From Astropecten irregularis (lineage: Eukaryota > Echinodermata > Asteroidea > Paxillosida > Astropectinidae): 64,000 nucleotides of DNA. The position numbers and the translations under genes are program-made. The notes under the pieces were generated by a model. That model ran no database searches. It saw nothing but the letters and a program-made list of their open reading frames with translations, and was not told where the DNA came from. Location of the stretch: the NCBI GenBank assembly GCA_963971285.1, contig OZ020244.1:3720001-3784000 (forward strand). The letters are read 5' to 3'. Of this stretch, positions 11,101-20,423 are shown in pieces; the first letter of the stretch is position 1, and the number at the start of each line of letters is the position of its first letter.

Positions 11101-14100
11101 TAATGGAGAAAGGTAATGAGGCCAAATGTTTTCCAGCATTATTCCCAGTAGGCTCACCTATATTTGATGATAAACGTGATGGAAAGCTGACACGCTTGAG
11201 ATATTTTCATAATAGGTTGATGAATGCAGATAATAGATTTGCCAAATGTACTCAGTATATCTTTTATGCCCAGTATTTATCAGAAATTGAAAAGGTGATG
11301 TCTGGTGTTTCAATTGCTATGCGTCAGAGTTCGGGGAAAATGCATTGTGGTCAAAGTGTGAATTCTAGCATGATTAAGGATAGAGATCAATTGAATGATA
11401 TTTTGCAGTCTGATAGTGGATATAAATTTTTGAAACCAATTAGAGGTACACCGTCATATTGGCAATCAACTCAGAGAGATGTCATGGCTATGATTAGACA
11501 ACTTGGAATACCAACATGGTTTTGCTCATTTTCTGCTGCTGATATGAGATGGCCTGAAGTTATTAATACAATATTGAGACAACAAGGGGATTTCAGAAAT
11601 ATTGAAGACTTAGATTGGAATGATAAGTGTACAGTATTGAGAAGCAATCCAGTGACTGTTGCTAGAATGTTTGAGAATCGATTTCACACATTTTTGAAAG
11701 ATGTTATCATGTCTAGTGCAGAACCAATTGGGAGAGTCAATGACTATTTTTACCGAGTAGAATTTCAGCAAAGAGGATCTCCACACACACATTGTCTGTT
11801 TTGGATTGAGAATGCTCCAAAATTGGAAGAAGATGATGATGCTGATGTAATAAATTTTATTGATAAATATATCAGTTGCAAGTTACCAACTCAGGAAGAA
11901 GATGAGGAATTGAATGAAATAATCAGTCATGTGCAGCAACATAGTAGGAAACATACCAAGTCTTGTAAGAAGAAGGGCTCTGAATGTAGATTTAATTTTC
12001 CAAGACCACCGTCTAATAGAACATTTATTGCCAGTCATGATTCAGCTGATGGCTGTGATGATGAAGAAAGTGAGGATGATGAATATAATCCTGAAGAAAG
12101 TACATCCATTAGTAATGATGAAATGAAACGCAAAGCAGCCAAGGAATTATTGCAGTCAGTATGGAATGCAATCCAAGATGACAAGAATCAACACATGTCC
12201 ACATCTGAATTATTTCAAAGAATTAGTATTACACAGACTGATTTTGAAAAGGCTAATGATGTTTTGAGCAGGAAACCAACTATTGTTTTAAAGAGAGAGC
12301 CTCAAGATGTATGGGTGAATCTGTATAATCCTAATTTAATAAGAGCCTGGAATGCTAATATGGATATTCAATATATCACTGATGCATATGCCTGTGCAGC
12401 ATACGTAGTGTCATACATGTCAAAGTCAGAAAGAGAATTGGGAGAGTTGTTAGCACATGCGCAGAATGAGGCCAAAAAGGGGAATTTAGATGCTAGACAG
12501 AGTATGAAGGAAATTGGATGTGTGTATTTACACAATAGAGAATTATCAGCTCAGGAAGCAGTGTTTCGTGTTTGTGGTCTGAGATTGAAAGAAGGTTCTA
12601 GAAAAGTGGAGTTTATACCTGTTGGTGAAAATCCAGTTCGAATGAGTTTGCCATTGAGTGTAATTCAGAACAAATGTGAAGATGATGATATTTTTATGAC
12701 TAATAGAGTTGATCGTTATAAAGCAAGGCCAGATATTGATGAATTTAATGACATGTGTCTCGCAACATTTAGTTCAGAGTACAGAATTATTTATAATGCA
12801 GGTACATGTAACAAATCAAGAAAGTCACCAGTGTATGCATTGAAACATGGTCTTGGCCACATACAGAAACGTACAAGAACTGATCCAGCAGTCATAAGAT
12901 ATCCAAGGTTTTCAGTGACTAAATATCCAGAGAAATATTACCACAGTATATTGCAATTGTTTCTTCCATATCGTGTTGATGCTCAACTGAAGCCACCACA
13001 GTTTGATAATTATGAACAATTTTACAGGAATGGTTCTGTTTGTATAAATAACCAAATGAAATCTGTGAGTGTTGTTGTGGAAAATCATCGGTCAAAATAT
13101 GAGAAGAATGCTGAGGCTCTTGAAGCAGCTAAACAATACGTAGAAAAACATGGTATGCAAGAAGATGCATGGGCTATGATCTCCCCAATATCTGAGCAGG
13201 AAAGACTGGAATGTGAGGCAGAGCGTGAGCCAGTATTATCAGAAGATGATGATTTGGATATTCCTGACCTACAATCTGACAAGAAAGATAAAGTGTGTAA
13301 TATTGAACCACATTCAGCGAGAATATCAAATCAAGATGCACTGAGATTATTGAGGTCATTGAATGTACAGCAAAGGAAAGTGTTTAATAAGATTCGTGAC
13401 TGGTGTTTACAGAAGGTACAAGGCAAAAACCCTGAACCATTTCATGTGTTTATCACTGGTGGAGCTGGAACTGGGAAAAGTCATTTGGTTAAATCAATAC
13501 ATTACGAAGCAACAAGACTGTTTACAAGAATGGTTCATAATCCTGATAATGTGTCTGTAATGATAACTGCACCTACTGGAGTTGCAGCTTTTAATATCAA
13601 TGGAAGTACAATTCACAGTGCGTTGTCAATCCCTACTGATGCACGTTTGCCATATCAACCTTTAGGTGAGGAAAAATTGAATACTTTAAGGAATGAATTA
13701 CAAGATCTTCAGATTGTCATTATTGATGAAATATCAATGGTTGATCATAAGATGTTGTGTTACATTCATGGACGTCTGCGTCAGATTAAGCAAACTCGTG
13801 ATCTCAAGCCATTTGGAAAAGTGAGCATTTTAGCTGTTGGTGATTTTTATCAGTTACCTCCAGTCAAAGGGAAATCGTTGTATCAGAAAGATATTACAGT
13901 AGATCTGTGGAATGATTGTTTTAAGAAAGTAGAGTTGACGGAAATTATGAGACAAAAGGATGATATGCAGTTTGCTGAAACTTTGAATAGAATACGTGTC
14001 AGAGCTAAGCAGGATAAGTTATTGGATGAAGATGTGGCAATGTTACAATCACGAGAAACTGGAGAAGAGTGGGATGATGCGTTACATATATTTCCATGTA

Positions 14101-15425
14101 ATAAACAGGTTGATGAATACAATAAGAAGATTCTGTTTGCAAAGTGCAGTGATTATTTCTGTATTTTAGCAAATGATTTCCAGAAAGAGTCCCATAAAAA
14201 GACAAGCCAAGTGAAAATACCTCCAAAATCAGTGCGTACAACTTTGCCTGAATCATTGTGGCTAGGTACTGGTGCTAGAGTAATGCTGTCTAAAAATCTT
14301 GATGTTTCAGATGGACTTGTTAATGGAGTACTTGGAACTGTTTGTGAAATAATTTTGTCACCTGATGAATCTACCCCTGAATACATACATATTCTATTTG
14401 ATAGCAAGAGTGTTGGATCCAAAGTGAAAAGGAAAAGTGCAACAAATGATGGATTTATTAGAATTCAAAGAGAAGAAGAACATATAAGCAAACAGTGGAT
14501 AAGACGACAATTTCCATTGAAATTAGCCTGGGCCTGTACAGTTCATAAAGTACAAGGAGTAACTACAGACAGAGCAGTGGTGTCTCTTGAACGGACATTT
14601 TCACCAGGTCAAGCATATGTAGCACTAAGCAGAGTAACATCTCTAAATGGACTTGTGATTGAAGGGTTTAATGAAAAGTTTGTTTATTGCAATAAATCAG
14701 TAAAGGATTCATTGACTAATATGATTCAATTTATTGAAGAACCTGATGTAAGAACACTACCATCAAATGGCACTGGAATCATGATGCATAACATCCAAGG
14801 TTTGAAAGAACACTTTGAAGACTTGAAATGTAATATTGATATGATGTCAGCAGATTTCATTTGTCTGACAGAAACATGGAGTGAGAATGAGTTTGACTGT
14901 GAGACAGAACTAAGTGATTTCAAATGCTATGATCAAGTCAGAATTGCTTCATATAATAATTCATGTAATGTTACTCAGATGTTAAGCAAACAGTGTCATG
15001 GAGGTGTTGCTGTGTATGGTAGAAGGAACAAGACATTCAGTAGACTGATGTTACCTGTACATAACTTGGAGTATATTGCAATACAAGTAATTTGTGAAAT
15101 GTCATATTCTTTGGTAACAATTTATCGTCCAGCATCATTTTCAATGAATGAGTTTATTACCAACATGAAACATTTACTTGATGAACTTCATAAAGTATCT
15201 AACAGATGTATTGTCATAGGTGATTTTAATGAAGATATTTTCAAACAGCATTCACAGATTGAGAAATTAATGTGTGAGCATGGATATAAACAATGTGTGA
15301 CTGATGCAACAACAGAGAATGGGACATTGATTGATCATGTATATGTAAGAAATATAGAATCAGTATGTGCAACTGTAATTCCTACTTATTACAGTTATCA
15401 TGAAGGTGTATGTATCAATATGTGA
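5199..15425 (+). CDS. Helentron (Helitron2-type) Rep-helicase-endonuclease polyprotein
   Basis: A single frame of 3,408 codons. From the ATG at 5199 the modules are: 12-residue repeats (about 165-419); PHD-type finger starting C594-x2-C597 and ending near 646; C76-like cysteine protease (C869, D997-x-H999); OTU protease (DGNC at 1193-1196, H1309); Lys/Arg-rich 18-residue repeats (1448-1667); Cys-rich domain resembling DUF6570 (about 1694-1894); HUH Rep (H2196-x-H2198, Y2402 and Y2406, K2409); PIF1 helicase (Walker A GGAGTGKS 2754-2761, Walker B D2843-E2844); and EEP endonuclease (E3225, D3342-x-N3344, H3401). Rep nicks DNA and PIF1 unwinds it during rolling-circle transposition; an EEP nuclease after the helicase defines Helentrons. 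The frame is open 20 codons further upstream, but those codons look like a splice-acceptor pyrimidine tract, so I chose 5199. The SDH motif of EEP reads S-Y-H. The absence of stops suggests a young copy. Confidence 0.93.
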   Translation: MPKYQRLQQAKTVKDDMGILKMRRPVGGMYVSSNTCTFLSDLSSLSFLSCSCVSSHVRSLSLYSSFLSFPTQVHSGLVTRALLLEDVAENQAPVLAISNSHTCHVNKPKITMNLKMNLRMNLKMNLKMKLGNRRLVSFRHNVKRLCHGIKKCVEQMSYKKSYETSCDTSHEVSDDTSCDVSHEVSHEVSHDMSHEVRHDTSCDMSHEVSHEVSHEVSHDMSHEVRHDTSCDMSHEVSHEVSHDTSCDVSHEVSHEVSHDMSHEVRHDTSCDMSHEVRHDTSCDMSHEVRDDTSCDTSHEVSHDTSCDVSHEVSHDMSHEVRHDTSCDVSHEVRHDTSCDMSHEVRHDTSCDMSHEVRHDTSCDMSHEVRHDTSHDMSHEVRHDTSCDTSHDMSHEVRHDTSCDMGHEVRHDTSCDMSHKVIHMKGCGLRYMRYKKCTKHVKGVFTIPLKQKSPRTLKRQVIATCTCSNSWKCRQHTMNRRCQTTGYTVPKRVRMTRKAKKHVMYNYRRNGKSIEQRMSKKDRQVHEEVMKSTFCHTRRCISKVIHVRQTVNRRRGKNVCEMSKVMKGGKNRKTCVVREEKVKDLETESDNGNVCWLCDKSDGCSKRKIQCDKCCVWFHTTCTGILNIKEYLTGKTFTWVCCKCGHSNYSDSLFHNFGICTDENQFDMPCSAVDQCSGGPIDEVSDKENRRNDTPKTGNGYVKLSTGKQSIRQQSGGYFLRKRKTISPDTSSEKEKCTDKQSQPRVCPQKCERRQSEKSLPHTDDTRQTESHSRNKDGTKNDVKRTGIRSVNNASKINVTGIHPNSRRKRKVDADLKNKMNEMQSNDVVKPAKIQCCQTVNSRQVDQSIVAQGSCHQGDVRFGRNIGKQCVAMSLSAIMKSQIKCMNNWGRNDMDNVLNTGNELYGFLQRSSTMNNDYLLINELPTDLNVYENNFSMNYAEPVVGTFNEQDSTLAEFNMISLKLAIEQTIQKYQACFICFHGNTFAVISHVGMYYVFDSHSRSVHGRQVQDGTSILLRSSTWQGVYRYCTELGHSMNLSDSEQFEITGVNICISHDLSICSDQHIDSSNSACTSSCTQGVENQCLNETMESNNALNNEGNYGDEEDTAHSVLFDDLNATGFDHELSNGNKSDNDLEIIQVTEPVPLNFLPLTKEMKIKLCQHFGIRKVCVNTDEISTRCEKMGRPDTVKKIKGDGNCFFRAISCAISGTEGNHRHVRTLTVNHLLKYADKFKCFLREGFSTVQDYVARQRLFHNGTWATEVEIIVMADMLGVDLYTYSEANKWYLFSRSFSNTERLSNCGIYLYHRNEVHYDLVVNVHGLVSSNAGDNCEMYCNRDLLSQATCTDPPSNVHVSQCDARKEDKPTHPQCKQKGRKRVNVKLKQKLQRDRARERYNKTKNAKVAEEYTTYKEKQSYAKRQKYYNCKEFRENKLEYEKKKYVESGEKKKKLLNKKYHTDIAHKEKRVNSEKTKYHTDNVHRSRKINSEKTKYHTDIAHRVKKVNSEKTKYHTDSFHRSRKIKSEKTKYHTDNVHRSRKINSEKTKYHTDIAHRKKKVNSEKTKYHEDSVYRKKKINSGKNKYRNDIVHRQEKITSTVARYYRDATYRQKTINRAKNKYHSNRIYRNAVVNSIKKKYWSNHVYKVNLITSLKRKYRHDANYRMKIKQRNIRTRNEKIQHARNMRNVTQNWKKSVSTGPEYVCAVCCKLLFKRQVIRCNKEKYSSIGCISDKYLHRCICTKECGNECLVSKSSRSRLWICYTCHRTLLQKKIPAEACTNNLEVIDIPQELDCLNILEEHLIAINIPFMKMVALPKGGQNGIHGPVVCVPSNITETVTALPRCRNENQLIRIKLKRKLTYKGYYQYQFVTKEHVATALSYLKQNNAWYKDIEINCDWNDPLLDDVNDEEHDEDEVVHESDESSVSDEETDEDRLCGIPLDTCLQPIDIGQEVLDQYFDDIFCVAPCEGNNPVRVLMEKGNEAKCFPALFPVGSPIFDDKRDGKLTRLRYFHNRLMNADNRFAKCTQYIFYAQYLSEIEKVMSGVSIAMRQSSGKMHCGQSVNSSMIKDRDQLNDILQSDSGYKFLKPIRGTPSYWQSTQRDVMAMIRQLGIPTWFCSFSAADMRWPEVINTILRQQGDFRNIEDLDWNDKCTVLRSNPVTVARMFENRFHTFLKDVIMSSAEPIGRVNDYFYRVEFQQRGSPHTHCLFWIENAPKLEEDDDADVINFIDKYISCKLPTQEEDEELNEIISHVQQHSRKHTKSCKKKGSECRFNFPRPPSNRTFIASHDSADGCDDEESEDDEYNPEESTSISNDEMKRKAAKELLQSVWNAIQDDKNQHMSTSELFQRISITQTDFEKANDVLSRKPTIVLKREPQDVWVNLYNPNLIRAWNANMDIQYITDAYACAAYVVSYMSKSERELGELLAHAQNEAKKGNLDARQSMKEIGCVYLHNRELSAQEAVFRVCGLRLKEGSRKVEFIPVGENPVRMSLPLSVIQNKCEDDDIFMTNRVDRYKARPDIDEFNDMCLATFSSEYRIIYNAGTCNKSRKSPVYALKHGLGHIQKRTRTDPAVIRYPRFSVTKYPEKYYHSILQLFLPYRVDAQLKPPQFDNYEQFYRNGSVCINNQMKSVSVVVENHRSKYEKNAEALEAAKQYVEKHGMQEDAWAMISPISEQERLECEAEREPVLSEDDDLDIPDLQSDKKDKVCNIEPHSARISNQDALRLLRSLNVQQRKVFNKIRDWCLQKVQGKNPEPFHVFITGGAGTGKSHLVKSIHYEATRLFTRMVHNPDNVSVMITAPTGVAAFNINGSTIHSALSIPTDARLPYQPLGEEKLNTLRNELQDLQIVIIDEISMVDHKMLCYIHGRLRQIKQTRDLKPFGKVSILAVGDFYQLPPVKGKSLYQKDITVDLWNDCFKKVELTEIMRQKDDMQFAETLNRIRVRAKQDKLLDEDVAMLQSRETGEEWDDALHIFPCNKQVDEYNKKILFAKCSDYFCILANDFQKESHKKTSQVKIPPKSVRTTLPESLWLGTGARVMLSKNLDVSDGLVNGVLGTVCEIILSPDESTPEYIHILFDSKSVGSKVKRKSATNDGFIRIQREEEHISKQWIRRQFPLKLAWACTVHKVQGVTTDRAVVSLERTFSPGQAYVALSRVTSLNGLVIEGFNEKFVYCNKSVKDSLTNMIQFIEEPDVRTLPSNGTGIMMHNIQGLKEHFEDLKCNIDMMSADFICLTETWSENEFDCETELSDFKCYDQVRIASYNNSCNVTQMLSKQCHGGVAVYGRRNKTFSRLMLPVHNLEYIAIQVICEMSYSLVTIYRPASFSMNEFITNMKHLLDELHKVSNRCIVIGDFNEDIFKQHSQIEKLMCEHGYKQCVTDATTENGTLIDHVYVRNIESVCATVIPTYYSYHEGVCINM
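5530..5585 (+). repeat. 15-bp coding minisatellite
   Basis: About four copies of a 15-bp unit encoding Met-Asn-Leu-Lys/Arg-Met lie just upstream of the 36-bp array, inside the Helentron frame. The preceding stretch (5290-5420) is pyrimidine-rich and intron-like but stays open. Confidence 0.6.
5690..6455 (+). repeat. 36-bp coding minisatellite in the Helentron N-terminus
   Basis: A tandem array of about 20 units, each encoding roughly MSHEVRHDTSCD. Six- and twelve-codon sub-variants are interspersed (e.g. MSHEVSHEVSHD). The frame is preserved throughout. The array also leaves two long open frames on the opposite strand (about 276 and 314 codons), which are by-products of the repeat. Confidence 0.9.
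9540..10190 (+). repeat. 54-bp coding repeat (basic 18-residue units)
   Basis: About twelve units of the type KYHTD-x3-H-x3-K-x-NSEKT occur between the OTU and Cys-rich domains. The first seven are nearly identical and the last five diverge, as expected for a decaying tandem array. They are very rich in Lys/Arg and probably contact nucleic acid; that role is inferred from charge only. Confidence 0.8.
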
Positions 15426-15644
15426 TATTTTCTATGTAAATGTACTCAAATCATTGTTTGAAGATGAAAATGTACCATCAGTATTGTGTATTTAGTATGA
15501 GAGATATGCATTGAACATGAAATTGATATAATATAATAAGGTACTTGTATCATGCAAATTGTTGTACATGTTGATAAAATATTATTTGAAGATGCACATT
15601 TTAATCAACATGACCTGATTGGCTTTTACAATATATTAATCATC
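15426..15644. other. Helentron 3' flank, no gene
   Basis: AT-rich non-coding sequence. A convincing Helentron 3' terminal hairpin could not be identified by eye, so the downstream boundary of the transposon is unresolved. Confidence 0.4.
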
Positions 15645-15995
15645 AAATAACCACAAGGGAAACTTACTGAATTTTAAGTCATTGAAAAGTGAACAAAGCA
15701 AAATTTACTGGAGCGGGATTCGAACCAGCGACCTCCTGAATACCGTACAGGCGCTCTACCAACTGAGCCATCCAGCCCTACATTGATGGTTACCCCAATA
15801 GTTCGAATCCTGCTCCAGTCAATTTTTCTTTATTCACTATTCAATATATTTATGAGTTAGAGATATATGAGTTGAACATGAAATCAAAACAAGTTATATA
15901 ATAAGGTTTTTGTATCACTATGTTATGTTTTCTACAGATGTTGTTATACATGTCAATGAATTATTATTCAGTCAATTTCCTTGTGGTTATTTGAT
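15645..15995. mobile_element. Foldback pair of tRNA-like SINEs
   Basis: A minus-strand SINE (about 15645-15790) holds a clear tRNA-like cloverleaf. Read on the minus strand it has a GGCUGGA/UCCAGUC-type acceptor helix, GCTC...GAGC D-arm, GGTTCGAATCC B box and CTGTACGGTATTCAG anticodon-like arm. It is followed by inverted pieces of the same element: the GTTCGAATCCTGCTCCAGTC end near 15801-15820 and CTTGTGGTTATTTG near 15982. The two halves can pair as a long hairpin. The anticodon loop lacks U33, so this is a SINE rather than a working tRNA gene. Confidence 0.7.
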
Positions 15996-16221
15996 TTTTA
16001 TAATTATTATTCAAAGATGAAATAGTAGTATAGAATAGAGTGCAATTGCATGTATATTCAAAACTTGTGTACTTGTTTCACTGTAAAGAGGTTTCAGCGC
16101 TGATAGGTTGCACATAGTTTTTCAATTGGGAATGTGAACTAATGAACGATTATTTTAATATACTCCACAGATGTATGTCAAACCATGTACAATCATCTTG
16201 TGGTCATCACAATGACACTAG

Positions 16222-16335
16222 GCACAGCCATGTCAAAGCATGCATGGCCACTGCTGGGCCATGTCAAAGCATGCATGGCCACTGCTGGGCCATGTCAAAG
16301 CATGCATGGCCACTGCTGGGCCATGTCAAACCATG
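16222..16335. repeat. 31-bp tandem repeat
   Basis: Three nearly perfect copies of a 31-bp unit containing GCATGCATGGCC, followed by a divergent half unit. Related words (ACTCAGCAGGG, CATCAGGATAGTG) recur in the larger array at 16.9 kb, so both probably belong to one repeat system. Confidence 0.8.
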
Positions 16336-16874
16336 GCGACTACTCACCAGATGGTCATCTAGTCATCAGGATAGTGGCCTAGCTCCATGCTGATACACTC
16401 AGCAGGGCGATGTCAACCCATAGCCACTCTTCCCATCTTGGCTGTGGCAGATACTCTCACAAAGGGCATGATAATTTCAGGTATGTTGGCTGTTAATGGT
16501 TCAAATGTTTTTTAAGAATATCTGTTGGAACTTTTTTGAAATAATCAATATTGTACAATATTAAAAATTATACTTTTAATTTGCCCTAATAAACACAAAC
16601 AAAATTCCTGCAAAAAGGTTGAAAGAGAAACAAGGACACATTTTAAGCAAAATATACATTTTTGTCAAAATATTTTTTGTCACCAATACAAATATTGCAC
16701 TTTATGATGACAAAACTAATAAGCATAAATTGCATTTTAACAGCAACTTCACTGTTACTTTCACATTATCTCCTGTCTCTTTATTTATTCTTGTCATTTT
16801 GCATTTTTACATTTTAGAGTCCTAGATGTCCTTCAGAACAACAATCATCAGTCAAAAGCATTGGCAGCTAACAT

Positions 16875-17480
16875 CCATCGGGATAGTGGGTGATACACTC
16901 AGCAGGACATGTCAACACATGACCATTCTTCACTGCGTGGTCAATTTGTCATCAGGATAATGATCGATACACTCAGCAGGACATGTCAACCCATGACAAC
17001 TCTTCACTGCATGGTCAATTTGTCATCGGGATAATGACCGATACACTCAGCAGGGACATGTCAACCTATGACCATTCTTCACTGCATGGTCAATTTGTCA
17101 TCGGGATAGTGACCGATACATTCAGCAGGGACATGTCAACCCATGACCATTCTTCATTGTGCGGTCAATTTGTCATCGGGATAGTGACTGATATACTCAG
17201 CAGGGACATGTCACATGACCATTCTTCACTGCGTGGTCAATTTGTCATCGGGATAGTGATTGATACACTCAGCAGGGACATGTCACATGACCATTCTTCA
17301 CTGCGTGGTCAATTTGTCATCGGGATAATGACTGATACACTCAGCAGGGACATGTCACATGACCATTCTTCACTGCATGGTCAACATGTGATCACGTACG
17401 ATAGTGATTGATACACTCAGCAGGGACATGTAAACGAATACATGACCATTTTTCAGTGTGTGGTCAATTTTGTCATGTCA
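16875..17480. repeat. ~70-75-bp minisatellite
   Basis: About eight units share CACTCAGCAGG, ACATGTCA, CATGACCATTCTTCACTG and GGTCAATTTGTCATC. Unit length drops in later copies through loss of an AACCC-type segment. Tandem arrays near an end are known from some Helentrons, so this could mark the Helentron 3' region, but nothing ties it to the coding part directly. Confidence 0.8.
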
Positions 17481-18480
17481 ACTCATGTAGGACACAATAT
17501 GCACCATTCTTATCATGTTATTTGTACTTGCTTTGAACCTGCTTTGAAGAAGTAAAGACAAGTTATTTTCGAAAAGATTTTGCTGAAAAATCCCATATAA
17601 GTAATTCCATATAAGTAATTAGTAATACATGTAATGTCATCCAAGGCTGAACAGCAGTGTCTTCATGTATTTTATGTTCGGAATAGTTTTGGCAGCAGCT
17701 CCCATTAATTATGTAAACAGTTCACTTTTAGAACTTTTCCCAATCATGTACCAAATGTTACATTTAACCCATTTGTAAATAGGCCACAATTTCTACTAAC
17801 ATGACTAATGCCACTACAACATTCCTACTTTGTACATGTGATGCAAAAGGTTGTTTTACTTATCATTACCTATAATTTGAAGAAAAACGTGACTAGTACT
17901 TTTTTATGGAAACTGAAGGAGAAAAGCTGTGTGTACTGTGACAAAATCTATATACATGTACTGCTCTCTTACGCCATGTGTCTTGATCAAAGGATTTTAT
18001 TAAAAATGGGAAAAGTACCCTCCGTTGTTCCTTCCTACTAAAAGAAGCATTTATAGATTGTTACATGTAATATGATGCATGCAGACAAGTTAAGTTGAAT
18101 ACCCTCATCATGCTTCTTTATCAATGTTACTTTCACTCAGTATTTCACAAAGAATGCACTTAATGTATTGTCTTGATGAAACCAGTAAAAGACTATGTGC
18201 AGAACAAATTTATCACATGATTAGTAATTTTCATACACTTGTCAAATGTCACATGCTGGAGTGGAAGGCAGGTTTACACACTCAACCCATAATATGTGAA
18301 GTGATATTTGTAATAATCTTCAGAGCATAATGTATTCATAATTATGAAACTATATGCATGTAAATGTCAGAAAAAATCATCCCTCTGCAATTTTCAGAAT
18401 AGGGTTTTACTAATGAAATATAATGATTGAATGTGAATTATAGATCTGCAGACACATGTCTGTTAAAGGTAGTTCTACGG
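17481..18480. other. No gene recognised
   Basis: AT-rich intergenic sequence with short open frames only. I see no motif or repeat I can name. Confidence 0.4.
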
Positions 18481-18539
18481 TACATATCTTGCCGATATGT
18501 TGAATTTCATTCAAGAAGGCTTGGACAAACAAAATAGAT

Positions 18540-19570
18540 ACGCATTCCTCTTCACTATATAGATTTTACTAAGGCCTGTGATCGTGTAAATCATAATGTG
18601 GTCATAAGAAAACTCATTGAGCTGGGAGTAAGACAATCCACTGTTCCCATTGTCTGTGACTTCTTAACTGTACTCAGAACACAAAACTGAACAGCTATGT
18701 CTCCACCGTGAAAACTATTTCTTGCGGTGTCCCTGAAGGTACCAAATTGGGCCCAATTCTTTTTCTTCTCCTTGTCAATGACGCTGCAATGGGAACTCAC
18801 AGACGATGGATATATTTGGATGACCTAACCCTTGGGGAAGTAGTTAAGTATGATGAACAACCGGGGCTACAAATCCATCTAGATGAGTTGGCCAAGTGGT
18901 GTTCTAATAATGGTGTCCTGCCTTAGCCGGCTAAATGTAATGTAATGAAAATAAGTTTTTTGAAACGGGACCTGCCAAACCAAACCTTCACTCTCAACTC
19001 AATTATCATTAATGAGGCAACTCAAATAAAACTCCTGGGCTGGGGATTATTATACAGAGTGACCTCAAAGGGGAAAGCCACATAGCTGAAATTGTGTCTA
19101 GAGCATCGCGTAGATTATATACTTTGTCGATATTGAAAAAATGTAATGCTCCCTTAACTGATCGACCTAGTTTCTGTTGACATATGTTACATAAGATCGA
19201 GTCTTGAGTATGCATGTTAGGTTTGGCACAGTTCCATTACCGGCATTTTATCTAACAGAATAGAAGCAGTTCAAAAACGTGCTTGCCGAATTATACTTGG
19301 CTATCAGAACTATCACATTTACTCAAACGCTCTACAACTACTAGGCATATCCTCATTACAAAGTAGAAGAAATCACCTTCTGTTAATCTTTGGAACAAAA
19401 CTAATGAAATCTGACAAGTACAGAAATATGCTTCCCCCTCAAAAAACAAATACTGACAGAAAACGTAGGAATGGAACGTCCTCTAACTTAATCATTCCCT
19501 ACTGTAGAACTGAAAGATATAAAAAAAAAAAATCGACAATACAGCGCTCTCTAGGATACTGTGAATACAA
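18540..19570 (+). pseudogene. Dead non-LTR retrotransposon reverse transcriptase (3' part)
   Basis: Fragments in several frames read as the second half of a LINE reverse transcriptase. They include DFTKACDRVNH (18566-18598), SCGVPEGTKLGPILF (about 18720-18764), the catalytic-type YLDD with LTLGE (about 18810-18840), and the thumb region ASRRLYTLSILKK and VQKRACRIILGYQ (about 19100-19310). Frameshifts and stops interrupt it and there is no 5' endonuclease, so it is a 5'-truncated decayed copy. The motif order suits the CR1/L2-like group, but the clade is a guess. Confidence 0.8.
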
Positions 19571-20280
19571 TTACCTTTAAGAGAATGATTTTTATATCTC
19601 TGCTTGTTTTTAATGCACATAATGACATTGTGGTTTTTTGCTTTTTCATTGAATGGATTATAAACTGTCTTATCGATGTATATTAATTGTTTTTTGTTAG
19701 TCTTTAAATACTTTCGTCTGTCTTAATTCTATGTAATTAATATCATATAATATACATGGAAATATCGTTTTTAAATAACGTAAACCTGTCGTGTCAGTCA
19801 CTCCAATTGTTTCTAATGATGTGACTGATGATTTGGTGTTTTCAATGAACTATGAATATAAAACCACGTATTAAAAAGTTGTAATTATGTTGCAATAAAA
19901 TACAAGTCATTTTGCAAAACGTGAAAAGAATTTTTATTTCTTTGTTTATTATTTGGCCTTCGTCTTTTATGATGCCAACCAAGAAGAAAATAATGTCATA
20001 AAAACAGAGGAAGAAATTTGTCAACATTTAGCACAACAAGATCATAGGTTTATAAATATTTTGTCTGTACTGAGATGATAAAGACAATTAATGGACTGAA
20101 TAATTATTATGTGCCAGCACATTACGAGAAATAAAACACGTCACAGGCCGTACGTCGTATCATGTACAATAATGAATAATTTCCTTTGCTTTTCTCTCAC
20201 ATGAGGGCGCACTTTACATTTCGCGTGGTACCGGTCCCACAACGCGTACGGTGCTGTCGAAATAATTCTTACCCGTCACT
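19571..20280. other. No gene recognised
   Basis: AT-rich flank of the dead LINE. No coding or structural feature is supported. Confidence 0.4.
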
Positions 20281-20390
20281 AATCTAATAACAAATTAATT
20301 AATGAAAAGTGAATTAAGAAAAATTGACTTGAGCAGCATTTAAACCAGCGATCTCTGGAATACCTTACCAGCCCTATATGTTTGTGGTGT
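20281..20390 (-). mobile_element. tRNA-like SINE relic
   Basis: A degenerate SINE copy with the GTGAATTAAGAAAAATTGACT lead-in and CCAGCCCTATAT end of the family. The A-box part is deleted. Confidence 0.45.
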
Positions 20391-20423
20391 CGATAATTAT
20401 GGTTTTGCATTCATGAGCCATGA

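Noticed and set aside
15700-15785. Functional tRNA genes at the SINE loci
   Set aside because: The cloverleaf is recognisable, but the anticodon loop lacks U33, copies carry common flanks on both sides and many are decayed. They behave as SINEs.
18708-18926. Functional reverse transcriptase gene
   Set aside because: Only a 72-codon island is open. Flanking RT motifs are in other frames with stops, so it is a pseudogene.
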